Assembly (NCBI GenBank): GCA_028532985.1
Contig: JANCIK010000006.1
Location: forward strand, 1,054,001 to 1,118,000
DNA from: Stropharia rugosoannulata
Lineage: Eukaryota; Basidiomycota; Agaricomycetes; Agaricales; Strophariaceae
DNA: 64,000 nt
Direction: 5' to 3'
In this document: positions 25,174-36,463 of the stretch, piece by piece
How positions within the stretch are numbered: the stretch's first letter is position 1
Layout: the number at the start of each line of letters is the position of its first letter
Notes under the pieces: generated by a model
Told to the model about the DNA's origin: nothing
What the model saw: only the letters and a program-made list of their open reading frames with translations
Databases searched by the model: none
Position numbers and translations under genes: made by a program

Positions 25174-26919
25174 TCACGGGGTCGCTGTAACAAGTAAACG
25201 CGGTGAACGGATGTGCGAGAGCGAAAAACTGCGACGTGGGCGTCTAAAACGATGGAGGCGACGTCTGAAGGTACCACGGACACTGTGTGTTACGTATGGA
25301 CGCAGGGAACGAGTGCTACAACGTGGTTGCGCTTGACAAATTGCTGGGGGTGGCGGCAATGTACGCAAGTGAAAAGCAGTGTATTTATCCGGGGCGCGAC
25401 TTGTTCTAAACGCAGGGGCCGAGCTGGGCGACGAGGGAGACGACTGGAGGCGAAGTAAACCACTAAAACACTGCTTGGACTCGATGGGACCGCGACTGGG
25501 TGCGCAAATCAAAGATGGCGACGAGGGGGGGTCTACAGACAATATGAGAGGCGCAGTGGACGAAGTAAGCGGCGCTAGGGACAATGGAGACGCAGGGGAC
25601 GAAGTAAGCAGCGCTAGGGACGATTGAGACGCAGAAAAAGGCTGGATAACTGCTTGAGGCGCTGGGACGATGCTGGTAGAGTGTATGAACATTCTGGAGC
25701 GCAATGGTTCGATCTCTGGCGTGAAGACAGTGCAATCGCGATGGGAAATAGTCTGGGACGCGGTGGGATCAACTAGTGTGTGCTGAGCGATAGGGACGAC
25801 TTGAGAACGCAAGTCAGCAAGTTCTACTTCGATTTCTGCAATCCTGGCGTCAATGGCGGCGATGTACTGTGTGTGAGACGATGTAGATGACGAGAGGGCG
25901 ATATTGGGGGCGACTGCGACGTTTAAAACAGCGAGAGGCGAAGAGGACGATGTACTCAGCTGCTGGGGATGTAACCTATACCACTCATCGAATTTATCCT
26001 TCAAAAATCGACCTGGGACGTCTTCTGGAACGTAAGCGCCGGTGGGGAGCACTACCTTGCTCTCTGAGTTGCGAATAACTTTTCCTAAGCGCAGGTAATC
26101 GTTGACAAGGGCGCAGTGACGAATAAAGTGGCTATCTCCGCAAAACTTGCACTTAAAAACGCGAGGCTTTTTGCTGGGACGAAACGGCGGCGTAGACGCG
26201 GGCTGGGACGTGCTAGAGATCACCTGGATAATAGACTTCGCAAACGCGGTGAATATTGCGCGAAAATCGTCGAGATTAATGTCTAAACTCGAGGGCGACG
26301 ACTGGGACGATGTAGGCGACAATATATGCGAGTGAACGGATTGCGAAGCGCGCAAAATAAAAACGGCGGCGGCGTAGACGTCTGGGATGGCGTAGGGTTC
26401 GTCTGGAAGATGATCTGGAAGCTTGAGTGCTAAACGCGTCGAAATTTTCGTCCAAAGCGGTGGGGAATAGGCACGAGGATAGAGGCGCATTTGCTCGAGG
26501 TCGGAGAGACACTGTTTCGCAATAAGAAATCGAGAAATCACTATGAAACGCGCATGATAGTCGGAGAGGTCGTCGAGGGTGCTAATGCCAGTGCGCAAAC
26601 GATTTTGAACCAAAGAATTGAGATCCGCAAGTGAAAACCTATTGTCGTCGGCGGCGGCGGGGTACAGCTCGAAGATGGCACGTTTAAAATCATGAAACGT
26701 CGAAAATTCGTCCGAGAATTCAGGGAGCGACTCCCAAATGTCCGCGGTGTCGATATCTACGTAACGAATGGCGTAGCGCTTCTGCTCGAAGGTGTTGGTG
26801 ATACTAGACGTGGTGAACAAGTACTCGAGGTCGAAAAAGTAGCGCTTGAGCTCGCGGGGCTTCGCTGGATCGAATGACGGCGCGCAGGGGTCTCCAAAGG
26901 CGGGCATGGGAAGGGACAT
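25174..26919 (-). CDS. gag: Gag-like protein with zinc knuckle
   Basis: A 581-residue frame starts at the ATG at 26919. The N-terminal half is a helical capsid-like region (FDLEYLFTTSSITNTFEQKR and following), then a Ser/Pro linker. A zinc knuckle CKFCGDSHFIRHC (C-x2-C-x3-H-x4-C, one residue shorter than the usual CCHC spacing) follows near residues 257-269. After it comes a block ending GAYVPEDVPGRFLKDKFDEW, which resembles the segment after the knuckle in Agaricomycete LTR-element Gags. The last third is low-complexity Ser/Pro/Ala with several repeats. No pol frame follows or overlaps. It is the only clear protein of the LTR element and would package element RNA into particles if expressed. 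Confidence 0.8.
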   Translation of the reverse strand: MSLPMPAFGDPCAPSFDPAKPRELKRYFFDLEYLFTTSSITNTFEQKRYAIRYVDIDTADIWESLPEFSDEFSTFHDFKRAIFELYPAAADDNRFSLADLNSLVQNRLRTGISTLDDLSDYHARFIVISRFLIAKQCLSDLEQMRLYPRAYSPPLWTKISTRLALKLPDHLPDEPYAIPDVYAAAVFILRASQSVHSHILSPTSSQSSPSSLDINLDDFRAIFTAFAKSIIQVISSTSQPASTPPFRPSKKPRVFKCKFCGDSHFIRHCALVNDYLRLGKVIRNSESKVVLPTGAYVPEDVPGRFLKDKFDEWYRLHPQQLSTSSSSPLAVLNVAVAPNIALSSSTSSHTQYIAAIDARIAEIEVELADLRSQVVPIAQHTLVDPTASQTISHRDCTVFTPEIEPLRSRMFIHSTSIVPAPQAVIQPFSASQSSLALLTSSPASPLSLAPLTSSTAPLILSVDPPSSPSLICAPSRGPIESKQCFSGLLRLQSSPSSPSSAPAFRTSRAPDKYTAFHLRTLPPPPAICQAQPRCSTRSLRPYVTHSVRGTFRRRLHRFRRPRRSFSLSHIRSPRLLVTATP

Positions 26920-27034
26920 GGCGAGGAACGAGTGCAGAACAACGGCAAAGTGTTGTAGGAATTAATAAAGAATTAAATGTCGAAAATGCGCAAATAAAGA
27001 GTGATTGGCTGAAGTCCAGTGTATAGGAAACTCA

Positions 27035-27052
27035 CCCTCGCGGTGGGCTCCA
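27035..27052 (-). other. Candidate tRNA primer-binding site
   Basis: Three bases inside the 5' LTR, the minus strand reads TGGAGCCCACCGCGAGGG. It begins with TGG, as expected for complementarity to a tRNA CCA end. I cannot name the primer tRNA. Confidence 0.55.
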
Positions 27053-27055
27053 AAA

Positions 27056-27562
27056 TGATACGCTGAAGCTCTCTATGAGCGCGTATGCGTGCGAGGCTGT
27101 TTCACACGGCTTCTAACCAACCCAAAACAATGCAGGACGAAGACAAAGATGAGACGCAAAATAAGACAAAAAGACGAGGGAGTGTAAGCTGCAACGACAG
27201 CTTCGAACTACTCCTGGACGCAGGACGCAACGGGGACGCAAACTAGAACGCAAACGGGTGCGCTAAGACGACGCAAAACGAGGGGGAAACTATTCCATTT
27301 TTTCTACTACATACATCATAAGTATTTAAATATGTACATTAGTAATACAGCTAAATGGAACAAGAAAAGTCTAGAAAATGAAAGGAACTGTAAGAGAGTA
27401 TTGTAAAAGGAAAGCCAAGATGATAAGAATGGAGGGGAGGTGGAGTGGCGTACAGTTACTCCGAATGTGCATACGAGGTGCGTTGTGGCACGTGGCTGTG
27501 CGTCGTGAGAATCGGACTTGATGCGTGCGGTTTCCGTGAGCGTAGATGGGCACGGCTCATCA
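27056..27562 (-). repeat. LTR (5' LTR in element orientation)
   Basis: 507-bp direct repeat of 24231-24737, ending at the right-hand GCAT duplication. Confidence 0.9.
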
Positions 27563-28504
27563 GCATTTCAATGGGTTTTGGTCCAGTTTCAACTTTCATT
27601 TCCTGTTACATACGGGACTGTTCTTGCGCCGCAAGTCGTTCCCTTAGAAGTGACGTCCAACGTGTGCTTGGTTCTCACATCCATTCTGGCGGATTGGCTT
27701 ATCGTAAGAGTGTCCTGGCACTAGATCTCCGGCCGCGCAGCTCACACCCGTCATCGTAGATATGGAGATGTTACCATATCTGGAATTGCTCCTTTACACC
27801 GATTATAGTACCTCTGATACTATTTCTGGCTGAAGGATGTGAGTACGCAATACCTCGGCTCGTATTCATTTTAGCTGATACGTACCATAGTATTATGGAT
27901 TTCCTACTTCATCGGATCCACTCACTCTGTCATAGTCTTCACTTCAGGCGGCAGTGAATCTTTACACACTCAGATCGTACTGCAGACATTAGCAGGCTCT
28001 GCGGGTGCCGTGACCTTCACAACCACATTGATTACTACGGTTCTTATCGTATATCGTATCCACTCGGTATCCCAACAAAGCGTCGGCTCAGGAAGAACGA
28101 AACATTACCGAAATATTATAGAGCTCCTGGTGCAGTCGGCCGCAGCATACTCCGTTGTCGCCCTTTTATTCGCAATAAGTGAACTTTTGTTGGCTCAGGC
28201 TGAGCCACCGGCCTATGCAATTCTTATGGAAGCATTTGCGTCCACTTTGTTCATTGCTTTTGCGGTATGTGACAGGTACAAAAGTTATACTCACAAGCCT
28301 TAATCACTTCTGTAGGGTATGGCACCCACTGTGATGATTGGGCGCCTGGCAAGTTACTCGGCAGATAATTCACCAACGGGACACAACTCTGGACCGCACT
28401 CTAGCTTTCAGGCACGGCCAGGAGATGTAAAACAAGAATCAGGTATAACTGATAGTCTCACAGCCTCAGAAGCCGGGTCTATTCCGCTTGAAACCGTTGT
28501 ATAA

Positions 28505-31500
28505 AACATGGCCCAGCGCGGGGCCATTTTATCTGTATACCTTGTACTAAGATACGAACCAGTGTTGGTGTCCAGATATCTCTCTGACTTGTCACATACG
28601 TTTTTCATCCTAAAGTAGTTCGACGGACTGAACTTAACATTTCCTTCAATGTTTTATACCCTTCAAATATACGGCACCGTTTCTGCCACTGTAAATCATG
28701 TCAGTCTGGCCTCGCAGCTAGTCAAGCATGATTCGCATGTATTTGCATACGCGGAGGGACTGTGTCAGTTGCACGTGGAGGCGCCCGTGCTCGCACACTC
28801 GCCTGCGAACGTGCGCCACCCCACGTGCTCTCTCTGATCTCCCGGGCGCTCCCGACCTTCCCTCTACCATTATGCTATCGACTAGTCTTTGTATTCCCTG
28901 GCATCCACGCGACAGGGAGGAAAAGAGGATCCACTGAAAGTGGATATGGTTGGGCATGCCTCTGGGCTATGCACTGATGCCTGACTGCGACTCGACTGGT
29001 GCACACATTAGCACAGTCACTGTCAGTAAAGCTGCATTGACGCTGATGCTTAGTTGATGCTGCAAGCTGCATTTAGTTGATGTGCTAAAGGTTTGCTGGA
29101 GGCGAGAGCAGGTTGGGCGAAAGCGCGGAGCGCTTCCCGACCCGAGGAGCGGTCCCTACCCCGGGGGGCAAGGCGAGCTGCGATACCCACATTGTAGGAG
29201 TTCGACGACGCAACGCGAGAGCCTTGTTACCCAAAATTTAGGAGGCGGACCAGAGATTTCTAAACAGTTAGTATTTTCCTATTGACATTCAACCAGAGCA
29301 ATGATGTTAGACTAAGAGTTGAAACACGAGAGAGAATGACTTATTGGTGGGGCTTAAGACGAGGTAACATGTCAGGTGCGTGAAGCATTGTGAAAGATTG
29401 GCGTGACAGGTATTTGAGGCCTGAACTTAGAGGAATTGTCGAGTGATGCATAAGGCCTGTGTGAAGCATTGCCGAACCAGGTAAGTTACGATACAAGAAG
29501 CATTATTAATTGATGCATGAAGCATGAAGCATTGTCGAAAGATACATGAGCGATAGTCTAAGAAGCATTACCGATTGACGCATCATGTATGAAGCATTGT
29601 TGAAACCGGGGTGAAGCATTGTCGAGTGAAGCATTGTCGGGTGAAGCATTGTCGTATGGCGTATGAAGCATTATCGGTCCTCGGGTGATGCATTGTTGTC
29701 TCTCAGGTGACGTGCGAAGCATGGTGGATTGTTGAATAGGCGGAAGAAAGGTGAATGATGCCACCGTTCATATCACAGGGCCACATATATGCGGTACGCG
29801 ATAATAGTGATATCGAGGAGAAAGACATTAAAACTATGGTTGTGAATTTAGCCAGAATTTACTGACCTTATGAGCAGTTGAAACCGATCCGAAAATTCCA
29901 TGAAGTACAGTATCAGCTGACGGCTACGCTGTCCTGGTTTTCCGACGTGACGCAGAAGCGAAGCGGAGACAACTTGGTGATGTTACGACAGTTATAAACG
30001 GCGACGCAGAAGTGAATAGGTATTGACGCCATGTGGAGCAGTGGTGATGCATTTCCCTTATCGTGTCGAAACCCCGCAATACACCGGCAGCTCCGGCGAG
30101 CGGCCCTTGGGCGTGAGCTCGAGTGCAAGGCATAAGTAGTGTGCTAAGAGCTTCATGATGTCTATTTTGCGTCAACGACGAAACATGTGATGATGCTCGC
30201 ATATATCGATTCTCGAAGTGTTCGATGCAAGGCCAGGGGGGGGAAGGGAAATCTCTGCCTTTGGGTGTAAACAGAATTATGGGCCGGTGCGCGCCATTTC
30301 GGCCTTCAATAGGGAACAGAGTGGGACTTGGATGACTTGAAATAGATCTTCATGCTAGTCCAGCCGCTCATGGATGCTCTGCACTCAGGCGGCGAGCTAT
30401 GAGAGGAAGGATGTGACTCCGCATACTAGCCGCAGAGAAGACGCTGCTACATTAGCATGAAGCCGCAGGTTGTAGGATCCGTTGCCTGCAGTCTGCTTCC
30501 GAGTCGGCTGCCATATCCGGAGCAACTCCGGGGATAAGTTGACCGATTTTCTCGCCTGAATACTGACTGAAGCTGGCCGTGGCCCTGCCGTAGCCAGATG
30601 TGTTTGTCGCAAGCCTGAAGTCGCTTGGTTCTGATCCGGAGGGGATTATGTGGTGCAGCACGGTGCAGCATGGTCAAGTCATGAAAGCTGATGAGCCTGC
30701 TTCTGATGCGGTCTTCCTTGCGAGCTCCAGGTGGCAGGATGTATGGATTGCAGAAAAGAAAAAGAAAACAAAGTCTCGAATAGAGACGCACAAAGACGGC
30801 CTTTGCGTGGGCGACGCGTGAAGGCGGTCGTCGACCGTTGATGATGGTGAACTCGAAGGAGACGAGTCACGCATGTCACCCTACGGTCACACAAAGACAA
30901 TATTCTATCCTCCGATCGTGCCTTACCACGGCGAGAATTCACACTTCGTCCTCCAGCAATGTCGCCATCACTATGACATATCTCCCCGCCCTCTCGCAAC
31001 TAGGATTAGGCACTATTCCAACAAAAAAAATCTGCACCATCATCGCGAGCTCACTCTCACACCGTCTCACGCGGCGCCCGTAGCCTCGGGCCGCTCTTCA
31101 GCCCTGGTCAACCTGACCGTGCCTGTGCTACGACCCCCCCTCCCCGTCAGTGAAGTGACTCTGATATACATCAATATTTGCAACCCATCACACACGGTCA
31201 ATTTTCTATGATGTTCGGAAAACACAAATGTATATTTCACCGCCAGTAAAGCGTTTTTAATGATTGTGGAATGCTGCTTTGTTGATTTACAGGGCTCCGC
31301 CGAGAGAAACACCCATACCTGGGTATACTGATTTCAAATTGAGTGCTCAATTTTAAGCTCAAGCGCTCATGCACATGTGTGACAAGTTCAAATATAGCTG
31401 ACTTCGAAGCGTGCAAAAGCGGCTTGGAGTGCGGGAAGGAACAGATTATTCCCACGCTTCCCTACTGGCTCACACTGATTCCCACATGACCAATGTACAT

Positions 31501-32331
31501 TGTACGCGCCGTCGTCCACCCCCGCACTGAACGTCCATTTTACTCACTCACGGCATGGGTAGAACCTGTAGATTATTTGAAACAATTGACCCCACACCAC
31601 TGCTCCCGGGTACTTAAACTATGGTGGACGCACTCGCAGAACATGAAAGTGCACCACAGACAGCCGAAAAGGAAGTACCCAGCGCGACGGGCGGTATCAA
31701 TGTTCTCATACAGTATTATCCGGAGCTAAAATTATGTGGTATGCCTGACCTCCTCTTCACTGCACTTTCTACTACAAGCTAACATAATACTGATTACTAG
31801 ACTCTTACTAAACATATATAGCTTGAGTGGTCGGAATGACTGGTGATTCTGACATCTCTCTGTGTTTGAGCTATTCATTCAAGTGTTTCTTCCATCCAGC
31901 GACATTTAGGAGCGCCATGTAGACTCGAAGTCTCACGCGGTCACCTTTTCAATGAGCACTGACAGGCAGAAGAAATAGATTTGAGCACCTGGGAACTGAT
32001 TCGACTGAAATAAACCCTTTTACGCAGTGCACGCCCAATATTCTACGACTGAAATAAGTGTTAATGGCAACTACGACATCGCTCCTCATCTTAAATCAAC
32101 ACGCAATGTTCTTGACAAGCATGTCCTTATCACGGCCAAACTATGAGCCAGTACAGCTGCGGGTCACCTGGCTGAGTCAGTGCGTAATTAAAGTTTTGTT
32201 CAGATGTGACTGACAATAATGGATTGCCTATGAAAGACCCTTTAAAATGCGCCTCACTTACTTCTGCGGAACTATTTGCTACCTTCAAACCGACGAGGAA
32301 TCATTTCATTCTCATACATCTACGCTGTTCA
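28505..32331. other. Gene-poor, repeat-rich gap before the first JEN transporter
   Basis: No gene is supported over 3.8 kb. Open frames on both strands (for example near 30447-30999 and 31493-31729) lack motifs. The clear structure is the GAAGCATT repeat cluster at 29381-29721. Confidence 0.4.
29381..29721 (+). repeat. GAAGCATT repeat cluster with a perfect 15-bp tandem core
   Basis: About ten GAAGCATT units occur in 340 bp (29382, 29463, 29497, 29526, 29562, 29591, 29613, 29628, 29643, 29665), plus variants GATGCATT and GAAGCATGG. Most are followed by GTCG or a near match. At 29611-29655 three 15-bp units (gtgaagcattgtcg plus one base) lie head to tail. It is a degenerate minisatellite or a clustered binding site. 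Confidence 0.7.
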
Positions 32332-34548
32332 ATGGCACCATATTTCTTGCGCACGCTTGTACCGAAACGACGAGAGAGGCGTCAACGCCCTTTGATAATA
32401 GCCTTGCACGAGGTTACACCTGTTCAATGGGCGTTATACCTGTCAGGGTTAGCTTACTTCCGCTTCTCAAGTCTTTGAAGGATCAAATTAACTTGGATGT
32501 ATTGTGCAAAGCATACTCGCATGGACCTGTGACTCTATAGATTTCTTCTGTGTTTCATTGAGCGTCACAGCGTTTGAAAGGCAATTCAACAGGTCCACTC
32601 ATGATATTGTAAGTTACAATAGCTGTTTATATAATTCCGTACATTCGTATCTGACTACTATACTGCAAGACAACCGCAATTACCCTTACCCTCCTATTTC
32701 GCTCAATTGGTTCGGTAATGAATAATTAGCCTTTTTTGAGCATTCAGCACTGCTAAAGTATGTGTAGGTCATTTTTGGACTGCTTTCCGATCGGTTTGGG
32801 CGCAAGTGGCCTCTTGTCATAAACCTTGTATTCATCGCCATACTTCAAGTAGGAGCGGGCTTTATCCAGACGTTCGAACAGCTACTGGCTGTCCGATCAT
32901 TGTTCGGCATCGGGATGGGAGGTGTATGGGGCCTTGCAACCGCTACGGCACTCGAAAATCTCCCTGTCGAAGTTCGCGGAGTTGCCGGGGGCCTCTTACA
33001 GCAGGGATATGCAGTAGGGTACCTAATCGCAGCCATCATAAACCTCTTCCTCGTTCCAGAGGTGAGTGTAGGATGGCGTAGTCTGTTCTGGACGGCGGCG
33101 GGTATTTCTTTTCTTTCTGCCCTTTTCCGGGCACTCCTCCCCGAGAGTGAGCTCTTCCTTCGAGCCAAGGCCATCGAGAAAGCGAAGGGAAACTCGACAT
33201 CGAAGCAAACGGCTATCTTTGTACGAGAAACGAAGGACATGCTGAAGAAACACTGGCTGTTATGTATATATGGCATGTTATTTATGAGCGGTACGAATGC
33301 TACAAATCGCCTCCGTGTGTATAATATCTTACCTTCCTTCAGGCTTCAGCTTTCTTGCACATGGGTCGCAGGTATTTTCCTCAGTTACAATACACTATCC
33401 TCATTTTTTAAAGTCAAATACACCTACAGGATCTTTATCCAACATATCTGACGGCGTCAAAAGGTTTTAGCTCTCATGATGCAACAACGGCGACAATAAT
33501 TGGAAATTGTGTGAGTCATGCATTGAATAAGCCAGTCTGAAATCATGTCCTGAAGTACATATACAGGGTGCAATAGCGTAAGACTTTGTATATCCAATGA
33601 ATGCTGCACAATATCTGAATTTCTCTTCTACTCAGTGGAGGTGTCATTGCCGGCTGGATGAGTCAATACGCAGGGAGGAGGTTGACCATAATGTATGTGC
33701 TTATGACAAATAACTTGTCAGCAACAACTAAACATACGTTCCCGCAAAATTTCAGCATATTCATTGCATTGATTCCAGGTATCATGCATCCATACTCTAG
33801 AGTATCTACAACATTTTACTCATAAACTCGACAGCATTTATTCCGCTATGGATTCTTCCAAGTTCATTTGGACCTCTTGCAGCTGGCGCGTTCTTCGTAC
33901 AAGTTGGTGTTCAAGGCGCCTTAGGAGTGGTACGTGCGTGTATTGCTCGGTCGTGATATCTTTCTAACGCTTTGCTCTAGATCCCGATCCATCTAGCCGA
34001 ATTATCACCGCCTGCATTCCGTGCAACGTTTCCTGGAGTTTCTTATCAGATTGGAAATGTATGTCTCGACTACAGTATCCTCCTTAGTCTGCTAAGTAAT
34101 CTATACATATAGTTAATCTCATCCGCCTCCGCCCAAATTGAAGCCAGTAAGCTATCTTCAATCGTATTTTTTGCTCGTATCTTACGTCATGATCAAAGCT
34201 GGAGGCGAGCACATTCGAACAACAATAAAACAAAATGGTAAACTTATTGATGTGCCGGACTATGCATCTGTCCAGGGCATATTTATTGGAGCGGTTGCGG
34301 CGTTTGTTATCTTCATGACAATCATCGGTCCAGAGTATGTTATGGCTTGTTACAGTTGCAGAAATGGTCACTCACGACCGCACAGAAACCTAGGCTCTGA
34401 TTTTGCCCAACACAAGACGGCATTTGAAGAAGGAGATGATGCGCGCACTGTGCGTGTCATCACTGTTTCGGAGTCTGATTTGGGTCAACAAGACAGACTC
34501 GAGAAAAGCTTGAGGATAGAGGAAATTGAGAACGTGGAAAAAGCATGA
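32332..34548 (+). CDS. JEN-type monocarboxylate transporter (MFS), copy 1, with altered signature
   Basis: Fourteen exons fit in frame: 32332-32447, 32512-32608, 32670-32714, 32768-33290, 33343-33371, 33430-33510, 33567-33577, 33636-33692, 33756-33778, 33835-33929, 33981-34058, 34113-34146, 34199-34334 and 34386-34548. They give 495 residues. Exon 7 is 11 nt. This is an MFS proton symporter of the JEN1 lactate/pyruvate family: AWTCDSIDFF in helix 1, GLLSDRFGRKWP after helix 2, FGIGMGGVWG, then ALENLPVEVRG. The JEN signature N-x-x-[ST]-H-x-[ST]-Q-D-x-x-x-T reads SFLAHGSQDLYPT here (residues 263-275): Asn became Ser and the Ser/Thr became Ala. Plasma-membrane uptake of short carboxylates is the family role. 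Copy 2 at 40921 keeps the full signature. Confidence 0.88.
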
Positions 34549-36463
34549 TTCTGAGGAAGTGCGAGTGATTCCTGCAGTATTATATATGGTCCCTGTAGTC
34601 CAATTCTACAGATTGTATGTCCATGTCATAAACATGTCCTCTAATGATCTTGTTCGACCTGCTAATGTGCCACGCGCTTCCGTGGGAAAGTCGCACGGGA
34701 GGAAGTCACACGCTACATTGTTTTTGCAGCGCCCCATGCGCGTTTCTTCTCGCGTCTATGATCCTCTTACATAGGAGCCGGTATCTGTTTTCTCCAAGTC
34801 TTCGCATTAGTTGGCCCCATCGACCTGCGTGACTCATGCATATTCCATTTTTCAATTTTCTTCGGATATCTATCCCGCTTTGAAGCCCTGAAACTTTTCT
34901 CTGTTGACTCTAAACTTAAAGCTTGAGGCCTTGAGGCCTTATTAAATTGTAGCCAGGCTGTCGACACATGCAACTTAGTCTGGTCTTCTCCTCCTACTAG
35001 TATGCTATTCTTCGGTTTTAACCAGTAGCCGGCAGAAGACCCTTGGATTACTATAAATTCGCAGCTCATCCAGTTCTGTGCTCTAACAGGCGCTTACTAA
35101 CCACAGATCTACATACTTGAAAATTACGTAGAACATTCCTCGGTCTTTGGTTCTCGTGTGGGAGAATGATGACATAATGTAGAGCCGCCCGTTACTCGCG
35201 CCAGCATACCATCAAGGAAGCCATCCTGTATACATACTGATCTGCGTCACCATGCACCATAGCCGCACTTTATTCCTTTCTGATGCTTCCGGTCATATAC
35301 TCCCCATATGTAACTTTCTGTCTTTCTGCCCGTAGGCTAGCACTTCTTACAACCGTCTAATGTCCCACGCAGCATATCACTGCCAACACCCACCCGCCTG
35401 GTGCATTTGAAGTAGCATGAGGCGGCCGAATAGGAGTCTTGCCTCTCGCCAAGTGTGACAAAGATATATACTTAATACTTGCTGGCCCAGCCCCCGTTCA
35501 ACTGCCGTCCGTGAATTGATCAATCGGTTAGAGTACTAACTCCCGTCAGTGTCACCCCTCTTTGAACATCCTGCCTTCTTATTCAACCGCATTGTCCCCA
35601 AATCTCGTTATACGTATTCTATGAATATGGTATCTCGTCTAGTTTGGAAGACACAGATGTCGCGTGGAGTTACATGATATTGAATACCTGCCCGGTTTGC
35701 TGTTGCATTATGTGTATCTCGGAGCTCAAGTCTACCTATCAATTGAGCTAAAATGCAACTTCAACTACATTCAAGCGCATTCAATGGGTGAGCGCTGATG
35801 TCAGCATATTTCTCTCGCAGTTCGGATCCGTCTAAGCGCTTTGAGGTGGACGGAGGGGTAGCGGGTGGACATTGCGCGCAGGATTCCCACGATCCGTACC
35901 AGCAGCATCGTAGTCCGCGCCGTCCCGCTCCGAGACTCTGTACTCAGCGCTCAGCACTCATCGACAACCCTTATACTGCCCTTTCCACTGCTGAAGAGAA
36001 CCCCTATGCACTGTCGTCCTCATTTACTGCCCGGGCGCAGCGGCCATACCCCTGCTCAATTCACTAATGCACCTATAAGCCTTCGTCTTACGGTCCGCTC
36101 GAACAATCGACGCACTAAGTCCCTGCAAGCTCTTGCCTGCCACTATAATGGCTTTCGTTAGCCATAAACCTCTTAACGGTGCATATTTCTCTTCCATCTT
36201 GCGCTTTGTAATATTCACCCAACTACCTATGTATTACCCCGAAAAAGCACTTGAAATACTTCATGGTCTTTTCTCCGTGTTTCCGCAGATGCTATCATCT
36301 CCGACCTCGAAACCGACTGGCCAATGTACACACGTTCAACGTCTGTCTCGCTTGTGGTAACGGCTACTCCCAACCAGATGGTTCATGTCAACTGCTTCCC
36401 CACGTGCCGGACATCGCCCATTGTGTTCTGAGTATAATATGTATGCGTTGGGTAGTGACTAGT
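34549..36463. other. Intergenic region left of the foldback element
   Basis: No gene is supported. Open frames at 35798-36067 and 36251-36517 show no motif, and the latter runs into the foldback element. Confidence 0.35.

Larger units (their letters stand above)
24231..27562 (-). mobile_element. Gag-only LTR retrotransposon (TR-GAG-like), young insertion
   Basis: The element is 3,332 bp: two 507-bp LTRs that look identical by eye, starting TGAT and ending ATCA, flank a 2,318-bp interior. A 4-bp duplication (GCAT at 24227-24230 and 27563-27566) flanks it. The interior carries one large frame on the minus strand, a Gag-like protein, and no protease, reverse transcriptase, RNase H or integrase, so movement must depend on a partner. 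A primer-binding-site candidate and a purine tract sit at the proper inner LTR borders. It interrupts a 7TM gene in opposite orientation. Identical LTRs imply recent insertion. Confidence 0.9.
23911..28504 (+). pseudogene. 7TM paralog disrupted by an LTR element
   Basis: The gene starts at 23911 (MAFSGVALATLTN) and its reading frame runs to the GCAT at 24227-24230, where the LTR element is inserted. The frame resumes exactly at 27567 when the duplicated GCAT is counted once. The later coding pieces (27563 to about 27707, about 27758-27840, about 27950-28264, about 28317-28504) keep the family features: a WRCYHIWN block, IIVPLILFLAEG, and long hydrophobic helices. The tail is hydrophilic and Ser/Thr-rich. 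No other break is apparent, so the loss looks recent. A truncated or chimeric transcript may still be made. The neighbour at 22007-23240 is the intact copy. Confidence 0.7.

Noticed and set aside
25174..26919. The 581-codon frame as a host gene
   Set aside because: It lies between identical LTRs and has a zinc knuckle with the Gag-type segment after it, so it belongs to the retroelement.
29381..29721. CRISPR array
   Set aside because: Repeat units are 8-15 bp with irregular spacing, in a eukaryotic genome without cas genes.
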